Shown one piece after another: positions 7,621 through 15,101 of a stretch of DNA of 33,343 nucleotides. Each line of letters opens with the position of its first letter. The first letter of the stretch is position 1. A model generated the notes under the pieces. It saw only the letters and a list, made by a program, of their open reading frames with translations. It was not told where the DNA came from and searched no databases. This stretch comes from HGM12587 sp045128635 (GTDB lineage: Bacteria > Bacillota > Clostridia > Lachnospirales > Lachnospiraceae): positions 1 through 33,343 of the forward strand of contig JBGVRS010000166.1 in NCBI GenBank assembly GCA_045128635.1. The letters run 5' to 3'. The translations under genes and the position numbers were made by a program.

Positions 7621-8116
7621 TTAAAATATTTCTATGATTTCTCTATCATCCGGTACATAAAGATTTCCACTAAAATATGGTTTTCCTTCCGTTAAATATA
7701 ATTCTTTTCGCTCTTCAAAATGACTGTCTTCTGTATGGAGCAGAACCAGATTTCTAATCTTCATCCGTTCTCCCAGCTCACAGGCATCTTTTACCGTACC
7801 ATGTTCCTTTTTCAACGTAACATCTCCGCAAAAAGAAAGTTTCGAACCATTTTTCTCTAAAACAAAGCCAAACTGCTTCATCTTTTTCGAATCCAAATCC
7901 ATAAAACGAATCTTCGAACCCAAAAGCTCTATTTCCTGGCCATCAATTATCTCCACGAACAAAATTCTATCTCCGAAAAACTTTAAAAATTTTTGTGGAA
8001 GCATTAGATTACAAACAGTATTGATTATTTCCTTTAACTCTTTATGGCAATAAATTTGCAAATTCCCCTCGTAAACATCACGATGCATTTCCTGTGCCCA
8101 GTAATGTTAATTTCAT
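7621..8116 (-). pseudogene. Decayed metallo-beta-lactamase-fold hydrolase (ribonuclease Z-like)
   Basis: The true start is at 8116: AGGGG about eight bases before an ATG that reads MKLTLLGTGNAS, the usual start of this MBL family, and then hits TGA. The body continues in another frame from about 8088 (DVYEGNLQIYCHKELKE to the C-terminus EIIEIF). Compared with the family as I recall it, about 80 residues including the metal-binding HxHxDH are lost at the junction. A second stretch of about 35-40 residues is lost between FCGDVTLKKE and HGTVKDACELG, where SEAFCLY-type and EKHHSTV-type segments normally lie. Late motifs (FCGD, LLHTEDSH, YLTEGKPYFSGNLYVPDD) remain. With the catalytic metal site gone it cannot be an active MBL enzyme; a 155-residue fragment could still be made. 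Confidence 0.8.
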
Positions 8117-8159
8117 ACGTTCAGCCCCTTTAGGATTTTCATTAAAGTAATTTCTCATT

Positions 8160-8205
8160 AAAAAGTATAGCATAGGTGGGTAATTTATACCACACTCATG
8201 CTATA
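8160..8205 (-). terminator. Terminator overlapping the 3' end of the HAD gene
   Basis: TATAGCAT / ATGCTATA form the outer stem (8166-8173 with 8198-8205) with an inner GTGG/CCAC pairing; on the minus strand a TTTTT run follows (8164-8160). One arm lies inside the last codons of the HAD gene and the stop codon is in the loop region. Confidence 0.7.
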
Positions 8206-8538
8206 TTTCATGTGCTCTATCAGCAACATTTTGTCATCAATATAATAGTCACAGCTGATTTTCCTGCTATTGGTTCCATAATGCATCACGATTTCCGGAA
8301 TGTTATCATTCACTGCATCAAATATTAATCCCAACTGTTCACACCACTGAACAGCCCGTTGCAGCGCCTCTTCCTCTCTGCAAGTCCATAAAATCAATTT
8401 ATCCCCTTGTTTCTGCTTTTCTTTCAAAAAAGTAATGAGTTCAACATTGGCAGGTCCAACATTAGGCCATTCTCCAAAACTTAGTGTTCCGTCAAAATCT
8501 ACTGCATAGATTTTATGCTCTGATCTGTATTCTTTCAT
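8185..8538 (-). CDS. Small HAD-family phosphatase-like protein
   Basis: A 117-residue HAD hydrolase. Motif I is D14-F-D16-G-T-L; motif II lies in LILWTCREEEAL (Thr); a lysine follows in SRKISCDYYIDDK, whose IDD is motif IV. With all acidic residues present it is probably a magnesium-dependent phosphatase. At 117 residues it lacks a cap domain and is close to small phage- and gut-bacterial HAD proteins of the BT0820 kind. The frame could open five codons earlier, but the ATG at 8538 overlaps the stop of the 33-residue ORF as TAATG, which indicates translational coupling and decides the start. Confidence 0.85.
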   Translation of the reverse strand: MKEYRSEHKIYAVDFDGTLSFGEWPNVGPANVELITFLKEKQKQGDKLILWTCREEEALQRAVQWCEQLGLIFDAVNDNIPEIVMHYGTNSRKISCDYYIDDKMLLIEHMKYSMSVV

Positions 8539-8639
8539 TAGTCTTCCATCCACTCTCTGTAGTCTGCTTCACTGGCAAATAAACGATAATCTCCATTTAC
8601 AAATCCCATGTAACCGTGTTCTGTAGTATAACCTTTCAT
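8538..8639 (-). CDS. 33-residue conserved-looking protein upstream of and coupled to the HAD gene
   Basis: AAGGAG eight bases before an ATG opens a 33-codon frame whose product starts MKGYTTEHGYMGFVNGDY and ends in EADYREWMED. It is rich in Tyr/Gly and acidic residues, with no signal or membrane segment. The stop TAA overlaps the HAD start (TAATG), so ribosomes finishing this ORF would restart on HAD. The good ribosome site and compact coupling argue for a real gene and not just a leader. From memory, similar short Tyr-rich ORFs occur in gut Clostridia and their phages; this is unverified. No function can be given. Confidence 0.65.
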   Translation of the reverse strand: MKGYTTEHGYMGFVNGDYRLFASEADYREWMED

Positions 8640-8692
8640 ATCATCAACTCCTTTTTTCCGTTGCGTCTATCTTCTTGTTATACTTAAGATAC

Positions 8693-8722
8693 AAAAACAG
8701 GTGGGGCATAACCACCCCACCT
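8693..8722 (-). terminator. Terminator after the MATE gene
   Basis: AGGTGGGG / CCCCACCT with an eight-base loop, followed on the minus strand by GTTTTTG, starting four bases after the MATE stop codon. It separates the long upstream gene series from the 33-residue ORF/HAD pair. Confidence 0.85.
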
Positions 8723-8725
8723 AAA

Positions 8726-10060
8726 TCACGATTGTAAATTTTTTGTTTTCATCATCATCGCCCCTGCAATATCTGCCAGAGCCCATCCTATCGGAATCGC
8801 TACCCAGATTCCAGTCTCTCCAATTCCCGGAATCGCAGAAAGTACATACGCCAGCACAACTCTCGTTCCAAGTGAAATTACTGTCAGCACCACGCTCACT
8901 CCCGGACGGTTCATCGCCCGATAATAGCCATAGAATAAAAACAGTAACCCAATGCCCACATAACAGGCACCTTCAATGTGCAGATACTCCACGCCAATGC
9001 GAATAATTTCAACTTGCTCAGCCTTAACAAAAATCTTCATCAACGGTTCCGCAAAAATGTAAACCAATGCACTGATGCAGACGCAAAAGATAATCGCCAT
9101 AAGCCCCGCAGACTTCACTCCTTTTTTAATACGCTCTTCGTTCTTTGCACCATAATTTTGTGCTATGAAAGTAGAAAACGCATTTCCAAAGTCCTGCACC
9201 GGTGCATAGGCAAATGCATCAATTTTCACAGCCGCTGTAAATGCAGCCATGACTGCAGTGCCAAAGCTGTTTACCAGCCCCTGTACCATCAAAATTCCAA
9301 AATTCATGATTGACTGCTGCACACAGGTAAGACCGGACAATCCTGCAATCTCCTGCAAAATGTGTCCGTTCCATTTACGATATTCACGATGTACCCAAAG
9401 TTCCGGACATTTTTTCAAATAATACAGCAATAGCCCCAAAGCTGAGACATATTGGGAAATCACGGTTGCCACTGCTGCTCCGCCAACGCCCATATCCAAC
9501 TGCAGCACAAATAATAAATCCAGCAAAATATTTAAAATTGTGGACATACCTAAAAACAGTAACGGAACGAAGGAATTTCCCACTGCCCGCAACAAATTTG
9601 CAAGAAAGTTATACAAAAATACTGCCAGAATTCCAGCAAATATATACAGTAAATATTCCCGCATCATCTGAACAGACACCTCTGGCACTCTTAAAAACCA
9701 AAGAATTTCGTCGATCCCTGCATATACCAATCCATTGATCACAAGTGCAGCCATGCCGATTGCCAGAAAGGCTACAAATACCGACTGACGCAGTCTGTCA
9801 AAATCCCTTTTTCCATATTGCATAGAAAAATACGCACTGCTGCCCATACATAAGCCTATGATAATGGAATTCAAAAAGGTCATTAAGGTAAAGGATGCCC
9901 CAACTGCTCCCAGTGCGACCTCTCCCAGTACTCGCCCTACAATCAGCGTATCTACAATATTATAGAGTTGTTGTAAAATGTTCCCTGCCATCAACGGCAG
10001 GGAAAACATGATTAATTTCTTTGTAATTGGACCTTCCATAAGGTTCTGCTGCATGTACAT
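8726..10060 (-). CDS. MATE-family multidrug/Na+ antiporter
   Basis: A 444-residue integral membrane protein with the two-lobed, twelve-helix layout of MATE exporters. The N-terminal lobe begins MEGPITKKLIMFSLPLMAGNILQQLYNIVDTLIVGR, the standard opening, and the second lobe begins near residue 230 with the matching AGLSGLTCVQQSIMNFGILMVQ segment. Such proteins export cationic drugs or metabolites using sodium or proton gradients; the substrate is unknown. The ATG follows the EcsC stop by two bases, so the two are translationally linked, and it is the last gene before a strong terminator. Confidence 0.93.
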   Translation of the reverse strand: MYMQQNLMEGPITKKLIMFSLPLMAGNILQQLYNIVDTLIVGRVLGEVALGAVGASFTLMTFLNSIIIGLCMGSSAYFSMQYGKRDFDRLRQSVFVAFLAIGMAALVINGLVYAGIDEILWFLRVPEVSVQMMREYLLYIFAGILAVFLYNFLANLLRAVGNSFVPLLFLGMSTILNILLDLLFVLQLDMGVGGAAVATVISQYVSALGLLLYYLKKCPELWVHREYRKWNGHILQEIAGLSGLTCVQQSIMNFGILMVQGLVNSFGTAVMAAFTAAVKIDAFAYAPVQDFGNAFSTFIAQNYGAKNEERIKKGVKSAGLMAIIFCVCISALVYIFAEPLMKIFVKAEQVEIIRIGVEYLHIEGACYVGIGLLFLFYGYYRAMNRPGVSVVLTVISLGTRVVLAYVLSAIPGIGETGIWVAIPIGWALADIAGAMMMKTKNLQS

Positions 10061-10062
10061 TG

Positions 10063-10854
10063 TTATCGTTCCATCTTTTTCATCAAGAATCTCTTTTTAT
10101 ATTTCAGATTTGCATATTCTGTAATTCTCTTCATATAAACCGCATCATAGATTCCTCCAACAGCACCTACAACCGGTATTCCCTGCAGAAATTTCATATA
10201 TAAAAGTTCTTTGGAAAGTCCTTCTGCCGCCCTTTCAATCTGAATTTTTTCATCATAGCCCTCAGGAATCTCCTGTTCCATAATATATCTGTCTATTTCC
10301 GCATCCACATTCAACATTTCCTGACCACAGGCTACGGCTCCTTCAATCAGCAGCAGAATAAATCGACGCTCTTCCACTGATTCATAGGAAAATCCATAAT
10401 TTAATGCAATTTCATAAATGCTTTTCAACACAATGCCTGTAAATACCGGGATGTCTGGAATTCCTACGCCAAAAAGTCCCATGCCTACACCAACTGCACC
10501 TGATACCGCAAGGTTTAATCTTTCTGAACCTTCCGCCTTTTTGCCAAAAGCTTTTAAAGACTTCTTACTTTGACGAACATCATTGACAAATTCATTGATT
10601 TTATAACTCTTTTCCAGTTCTTCCTTCTTGAAAGTCTTCTCAATTACAACAGAACCCTTTTCAAATATCATCCCGAAAGCCTTGGAAAACGCCTTGCTTA
10701 AAGTGCTTTGCAGCTTTGCAGGGACTTTTTCTTCCAGTTTCTGATTGATCAGACTATCCCTTTTCTGCTCACGGGCCTGCAAAAACTTCTTTTCTTTCTT
10801 CTGCAATTTTTCCCATTCTAATGAGAGTGCACTCTTTTTTTGAAACATTTTCAT
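10063..10854 (-). CDS. EcsC-family protein
   Basis: A protein of about 263 residues matching the EcsC domain family. The N-terminal third is a highly charged helix (Lys/Glu rich, about residues 5-50). The core has the glycine-rich AVSGAVGVGMGLFGVGIPDIPVFTG segment near 110, an FILLLIEGAV helix and the terminal GIPVVGAVGGIYDAVYMKRI motif. EcsC-type proteins are peripheral or membrane-associated with unknown biochemistry; in Bacillus one is encoded with the EcsAB ABC transporter, absent here. The start is uncertain: the first ATG at 10866 lacks a ribosome site, while GGAAGG precedes ATGs at 10854 (4 bases) and 10848 (10 bases). It sits between the AAA ATPase and MATE genes with 41 or fewer bases on one side and 2 on the other. 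Confidence 0.88.
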   Translation of the reverse strand: MKMFQKKSALSLEWEKLQKKEKKFLQAREQKRDSLINQKLEEKVPAKLQSTLSKAFSKAFGMIFEKGSVVIEKTFKKEELEKSYKINEFVNDVRQSKKSLKAFGKKAEGSERLNLAVSGAVGVGMGLFGVGIPDIPVFTGIVLKSIYEIALNYGFSYESVEERRFILLLIEGAVACGQEMLNVDAEIDRYIMEQEIPEGYDEKIQIERAAEGLSKELLYMKFLQGIPVVGAVGGIYDAVYMKRITEYANLKYKKRFLMKKMER

Positions 10855-10895
10855 GATTCCTTCCATTTTTTGTAACCATTTTTGCCAAATATATT

Positions 10896-11615
10896 TTATT
10901 CACTCAGCAATCGTTTTAAAAAATATTCCCGGTTGTTGATAAACATTTCTGTCACCTGATAACTCTCCGTTTCTTCATACTGACATTCATGGATCGCACC
11001 ATCATCAAAAGATAAGATTTGTGCATCCGGTATTCCAAGAAGAATCGGTGAATGACTCGCTATGATAAACTGAGCCCCCTCTTTTGCCAGCCTGCTGATT
11101 TCAATCAAAAGCGTCAGCTGTCTCTGCGGTGACAATGCAGCCTCAGGTTCATCTAAAAGATACAATCCATTTGGTTGAAATGTATTCTGTGCCAGTGCCA
11201 GAAAACTCTCTCCATGGGACTTTTCATGATATTTTTGCGAAGGATGTCTTTCGTCCGCATACTGTTCTTCTTTAGATGCCACATTGTAAAAGCTTTCCGC
11301 TCTTAAAAAATATCCAAATCTCGGTTTCGAAAAACCACGAAACATTCTGATTGCATCATGAAGTTCCGAATGGGAATTGTATGTAGCAAAATTGTAGTTT
11401 TTTGTGCCACCTTCCGGGTTAAATCCTTCTGCAACTGCAATGGCTTCCAGAAGTGTTGATTTTCCGGTTCCATTTTCACCCACAAAAAATGTAATGTTTT
11501 TTCGAAATTCCAAACATTCCTCAAACTGCAAAGCCGGTATTTTTCTTAAATAACTGTAAGGCTCCACCTTGCTCCAATCAATTGTCACCTTTTGTATAAA
11601 TCTGGTATTGATCAT
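10896..11615 (-). CDS. AAA/ABC-type ATPase (SMC-like, OLD-related), stand-alone
   Basis: A 239-residue soluble ATPase. Walker A is G46-ENGTGKST; an ABC-signature-like S133-HGES-137 precedes Walker B LYLLDEPEAALSP (151-163), and the switch His188 lies in ASHSP. The split with about 80 residues between the P-loop and signature but no long coiled coil matches the short AAA_21/AAA_23 ATPases related to SMC and OLD proteins. No TOPRIM nuclease or transmembrane partner is adjacent. Its targets are unknown. GAAGGAG lies six bases before the ATG. It starts 29 bases after the amidase stop in the six-gene series. Confidence 0.88.
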   Translation of the reverse strand: MINTRFIQKVTIDWSKVEPYSYLRKIPALQFEECLEFRKNITFFVGENGTGKSTLLEAIAVAEGFNPEGGTKNYNFATYNSHSELHDAIRMFRGFSKPRFGYFLRAESFYNVASKEEQYADERHPSQKYHEKSHGESFLALAQNTFQPNGLYLLDEPEAALSPQRQLTLLIEISRLAKEGAQFIIASHSPILLGIPDAQILSFDDGAIHECQYEETESYQVTEMFINNREYFLKRLLSE

Positions 11616-11644
11616 TTGTAACTCCTTCAGATTTCTTTTATCTT

Positions 11645-12547
11645 TTATTCAAAATACCTGTCAATTCCATCGGCAATCCCTTCTGCCATCAGCTTCTGGT
11701 ACTCCTCCGTTGCCATTTTTTCATCTTCCTGCGGATTGCTCATATATCCCATTTCTACAATGGTCGTCGGAACCGTCGCCCAGTTAATGCCGCTCATGGT
11801 GTCAGTTTCCCACACTCTCTGCTTTTTTGCGCCGGTCTTTTCCACAAATGCATCCAATACACAGTCGGATAATTTTCTGCTCACTTCATAGAGTTCTCCA
11901 TTATAAGGATTCGATGGTGTCTGGCACAAAGTCATGGCTCCGTTCACACTGGAATCCCCGGCTCCGTTTGCATGGATTCTGATAAATGCATCTGCGCCTG
12001 CTTCATTTGCCACTGCTGCTCGCTCAGCATTGCTGATATTTACTTCATGAGTTGAACGCACCATAAGAACTTCGTAGCCTCTCTCCAGCAAAATTTCTTC
12101 TAAAAGGAGTGCCACCTGAAGATTTAGCTGATATTCAGGGATTCCGGTAGATACCCCTGTCGTACCACCGGCTACTTTTGCCTTCATTTCTGATGCGCCA
12201 GGACCTACAGGCTCTTTCTCTGAATTGCCTTTCTGCTGATGTCCTGCATCGATGACTACCAGATAGCCTTTCTGTTCTAAAGTTTCCTCTATCACAGTCT
12301 CTTGCATAGTCTCTACTTCAGCAACTTCTGTCGTTCCTTCTGTCTCAATCATTTCCTCTGTTTCTTCCTCCGAAAAAACATCTTGAGTTTCTTCAACTTC
12401 TGCTTCTTCCAAAACTGCAGATTCCTGTTTCGTAGATTCTTCTACTGTTTCAACTGTTACCGCTTCTTCAGTTTCTGCTACTCTGCTACATCCAACCAAA
12501 GAGGCCATCAACAGTATTCCCAGCGCAATCTTATAACATCTTTTCAT
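11645..12547 (-). CDS. N-acetylmuramoyl-L-alanine amidase, lipoprotein with acidic linker
   Basis: A 300-residue cell-surface peptidoglycan hydrolase that cuts the amide bond between muramic acid and L-alanine. Residues 1-20 form a lipoprotein signal ending in LVG-C20. A long Glu/Thr/Val-rich spacer (about 24-92) would hold the enzyme away from the membrane. The Amidase_3 domain follows with zinc ligands H103, E175 and H192 and catalytic E265 (in TTIVEMGYMSN). There is no cell-wall-binding repeat, so anchoring is by lipid. The gene overlaps the Spx/ArsC-like gene by 17 bases; GGAAG and a GTGGA stretch inside that gene act as the ribosome site. Likely role: wall remodelling or cell separation. 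Confidence 0.93.
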   Translation of the reverse strand: MKRCYKIALGILLMASLVGCSRVAETEEAVTVETVEESTKQESAVLEEAEVEETQDVFSEEETEEMIETEGTTEVAEVETMQETVIEETLEQKGYLVVIDAGHQQKGNSEKEPVGPGASEMKAKVAGGTTGVSTGIPEYQLNLQVALLLEEILLERGYEVLMVRSTHEVNISNAERAAVANEAGADAFIRIHANGAGDSSVNGAMTLCQTPSNPYNGELYEVSRKLSDCVLDAFVEKTGAKKQRVWETDTMSGINWATVPTTIVEMGYMSNPQEDEKMATEEYQKLMAEGIADGIDRYFE

Positions 12548-12881
12548 TCCACTCTGCTTCCTTAAATCCTGTCAGTACAAAATCATCTCCCACAACCAGC
12601 GGTCTCTTCACAAGCTTTCCATCTGTCGCAAGAAGCTTCAACTGTTCTTCTTCACTCATTCCCGGCAGTTTGTCCTTTAACTGCATTTCCTTATATAACA
12701 ACCCACTTGTATTGAAAAACTTCTTCAGTGGCAGTCCACTCTTCTGGTACCATTCCTTTAACTCTTCATAGGTAGGATTCTCCTCGATAATTGGACGTTC
12801 TTCATACACCACTCCATTTGCATCCAACCATTTTAAAGCCTTTACACAGGTACTGCATTTTCTATAAACTAAAACTAACAT
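12531..12881 (-). CDS. ArsC/Spx-family thioredoxin-fold protein (YffB/MgsR-like)
   Basis: A 116-residue thioredoxin-fold protein of the arsenate-reductase/Spx superfamily. The CSTC motif (C9-x2-C12) is the redox pair seen in Spx/MgsR regulators and YffB-like proteins; the late R93-P94 followed by LVVGDDFVLTGFKEAEW is the family's second signature. True E. coli-type ArsC usually has a single N-terminal Cys, so an arsenate-reducing role is not certain. It may instead be a redox-sensing RNA-polymerase partner or glutathione-independent reductase. AGGGG nine bases before ATG supports the start. It lies 12 bases after the molybdopterin gene, so it is likely co-expressed with that oxidoreductase. 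Confidence 0.88.
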   Translation of the reverse strand: MLVLVYRKCSTCVKALKWLDANGVVYEERPIIEENPTYEELKEWYQKSGLPLKKFFNTSGLLYKEMQLKDKLPGMSEEEQLKLLATDGKLVKRPLVVGDDFVLTGFKEAEWNEKML

Positions 12882-12893
12882 TTCTTTTTTCCC

Positions 12894-15002
12894 CTATTTC
12901 TCTATCTTCTTTACTTCCACCAGATTTGTATGCTGCGGGTTCCCTTTCGCCAGCGGTGTCGGTTCCTGGCTTGTCAGCACATTCATGCTTCCTGCAATAT
13001 CACGCCCCTCTTTGTCCGCCTCATGCCATGCGCCTTCCGCAATCGCCACAACACCCGGAATAATTTCCTCTGTCAGCATCACCGGCGCCAGCATTCTGCC
13101 TCTGTCATTCCAAACTTCTACCAGATCCTCTGATTCTAGTCCACGGGAATCTCCATCCACCGGATTCATCCAAAGAATTTGCGGATATCGCGCTCTTAGC
13201 TTTTCATTATTAAATCCAACGGAATGTGCCCGCCCTTTTGTATGCCAGCCAATGAGCTGCAGCGTATATTTTTCACTCTTTCCGGGCCCTTCCTTTACTT
13301 CCACATATCCGGGAACTGACGGAATGCGCACATCCTCCATGGCTTCCAGCGTCGGTGAATAAATTTCCACTTTTCCCGATGGTGTGGCAAATGGTTTTTC
13401 ACCCTTTCTTTGAGCTTCAAAGGCAATCACCCTTGGAGCATCCTTAAAAATGTGAATCCCTTCCTGCTTAAATTCCTCAAACCCTGGCATGTCGCCACTG
13501 CGATAATCTTCATAAATATCCCGAAGCCATTCCCTGTAATCTTTATGCCCACAGGAAAATGCATCTGCTGCCCCAAGGTTTTCTGCTACTTCGTAGAGCC
13601 AGTCAAATTCAAAGCGGCTTTCTCCCACAGGCGGTACCACCGCATTGGAAAATCCAAGGAAATTTCCCTGATTCCATGGAGTAATGATGTTATCGCTCTC
13701 TAAAAGTGACGTTGCCGGCAGCACAAGATCTGCGTACTTTGCACTTGGTGTCATAAACACATCACTGCAGACAATAAACTCACATAAAGATTCATCATCT
13801 AAAATCTTCTTCGTGCGGTTAATATCACTATGCTGATTGATCAAAACATTTCCTGCAAGACTAAACAGCATTTTAATCTTTCCATCTAAAATTGCATCCG
13901 TCCATGTAAATACAGAAATCGATTCTTTCACCGGATTCTCCACTTCAGGAACTGCCGGCATATTTACAATGTTACATTGTCCTGCGCCGGAAGCCCAGCC
14001 GCCTGAGATTCCCACATTTCCAGTCAGGCACGCAAGAGCAATGCCGCCTCTTGTAAACTGTTCACCGTTTGCATGGCGCTGTCCGCCATAGCCCTGCATC
14101 AGTGCCGCAGGCTTCGCATTTGCATATCTTCTGGCAAGATTTACAATACATTCCTCTGAAATACCGGTAATCTCTGCCGCCCATGCCGGAGTCTTGACAA
14201 TGCCATCTTCCTCCCCATTTAAATAGGCAAAATATTTATCAAATCCAAGGCATCTCTCTTCCACAAAGAAATGATCATATAAATCCTCAGACCAAATGAC
14301 ATAGCTCATGGCATCCATCAGCGCACAGTCGGTAGTTGGTTTAATCCCAATCCATTCTGCCCCCAGTGCTTTCACCGTTGGTGTTCTTCTAGGGTCGATG
14401 ACAATGATTTCTGCTCCGTTCTTTTTGGCTTTTCTAAGACAATCCATTAAATTGTCAAACTTTGTCTCTGCCGGGTTGTGCGCCCACAAAATAATTAACT
14501 TCGCATCTTCCAGAGTATCAAAAGAAGAACCGCTGTACTGTGTTCCATAAAGATACGGCGTCGTGTAATTCGTACATGCCGTGGAATAGGAATTATAATA
14601 ATCCAGATGTCCGCCATCCAGTCGAAAAAGACGCTTTGCAAGGCTTGTACCGTTTAATACTGCTTCCACGCCCCAGCCGTAACTGACATAACGGGATGCC
14701 GGACCGTAAGTATCTTTGATACGTACCCATTCTTTTGTAATCAGATTTATCGCTTCTTTCCAGGAAATCGGTTCAAATTTTCCCTCGCCTCGTTTTCCCA
14801 CACGTTTAAGAGGTGTTGTCAAACGGTCCTCTCCCAGAAATGTTTTGGCATATTGTAAGCCCTTCATACACGGCATTTTATCCGGGTACTTCGGGTCTCC
14901 TTTGATAGACAGGATTTTCCCGTCTTTTTCTTCTATCAGCAAACGGCATCTGCCGCCACAATTATTTCTCCCCATAGTCGGAATGATTCTTGATTCTGAC
15001 AT
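12894..15002 (-). CDS. Molybdopterin-dependent oxidoreductase, DMSO-reductase family catalytic subunit
   Basis: A 702-residue enzyme with bis-molybdopterin guanine dinucleotide layout. An N-terminal iron-sulfur region (NNCGGRC, then MPCMKG) is followed by the SWKEAINLI segment and NSYSTAC, whose first Ser aligns with the molybdenum-ligating Ser of DmsA. MQGYGGQRHANGEQF and a C-terminal Molydop_binding domain (GWHTKGRAHSVGFNN, WMNPVDGDSRG) follow. Only three Cys are seen where DmsA has four. No Tat signal and no adjacent electron-transfer or membrane subunit are present, so it is probably cytoplasmic. The substrate is unknown. An upstream ATG exists at 15023, but AAGGGG seven bases before 15002 fixes the start. 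It heads the six-gene series. Confidence 0.9.
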   Translation of the reverse strand: MSESRIIPTMGRNNCGGRCRLLIEEKDGKILSIKGDPKYPDKMPCMKGLQYAKTFLGEDRLTTPLKRVGKRGEGKFEPISWKEAINLITKEWVRIKDTYGPASRYVSYGWGVEAVLNGTSLAKRLFRLDGGHLDYYNSYSTACTNYTTPYLYGTQYSGSSFDTLEDAKLIILWAHNPAETKFDNLMDCLRKAKKNGAEIIVIDPRRTPTVKALGAEWIGIKPTTDCALMDAMSYVIWSEDLYDHFFVEERCLGFDKYFAYLNGEEDGIVKTPAWAAEITGISEECIVNLARRYANAKPAALMQGYGGQRHANGEQFTRGGIALACLTGNVGISGGWASGAGQCNIVNMPAVPEVENPVKESISVFTWTDAILDGKIKMLFSLAGNVLINQHSDINRTKKILDDESLCEFIVCSDVFMTPSAKYADLVLPATSLLESDNIITPWNQGNFLGFSNAVVPPVGESRFEFDWLYEVAENLGAADAFSCGHKDYREWLRDIYEDYRSGDMPGFEEFKQEGIHIFKDAPRVIAFEAQRKGEKPFATPSGKVEIYSPTLEAMEDVRIPSVPGYVEVKEGPGKSEKYTLQLIGWHTKGRAHSVGFNNEKLRARYPQILWMNPVDGDSRGLESEDLVEVWNDRGRMLAPVMLTEEIIPGVVAIAEGAWHEADKEGRDIAGSMNVLTSQEPTPLAKGNPQHTNLVEVKKIEK

Positions 15003-15040
15003 TTGATTCCCCTTGTAAATCATATTATGAAGTTTATTCT

Positions 15041-15067
15041 ATCATATCTCTGGAAGACTGACATCAA
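15041..15067 (-). promoter_or_regulatory. Possible promoter for the six-gene series
   Basis: On the minus strand TTGATG is followed after 15 bases by TATGAT, 38 bases upstream of the oxidoreductase ATG. The spacing is shorter than the ideal 17, and the -35 overlaps the T-run of the preceding terminator, so the call is tentative. Confidence 0.35.
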
Positions 15068-15094
15068 AAAAGTGCAGGCAATCACTGCCTGCAC
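15066..15094 (-). terminator. Terminator after the alpha/beta hydrolase gene
   Basis: Perfect nine-base G+C-rich stem GTGCAGGCA / TGCCTGCAC with a five-base loop, followed on the minus strand by six T residues. It lies seven bases after the hydrolase stop and separates that gene from the oxidoreductase series. Confidence 0.9.
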
Positions 15095-15101
15095 ACATAT
15101 T

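Noticed and set aside
12531..12881. Arsenic resistance operon
   Set aside because: The ArsC-like protein has a CxxC of the Spx type and there is no ArsR, ArsB/Acr3 or ArsA nearby.
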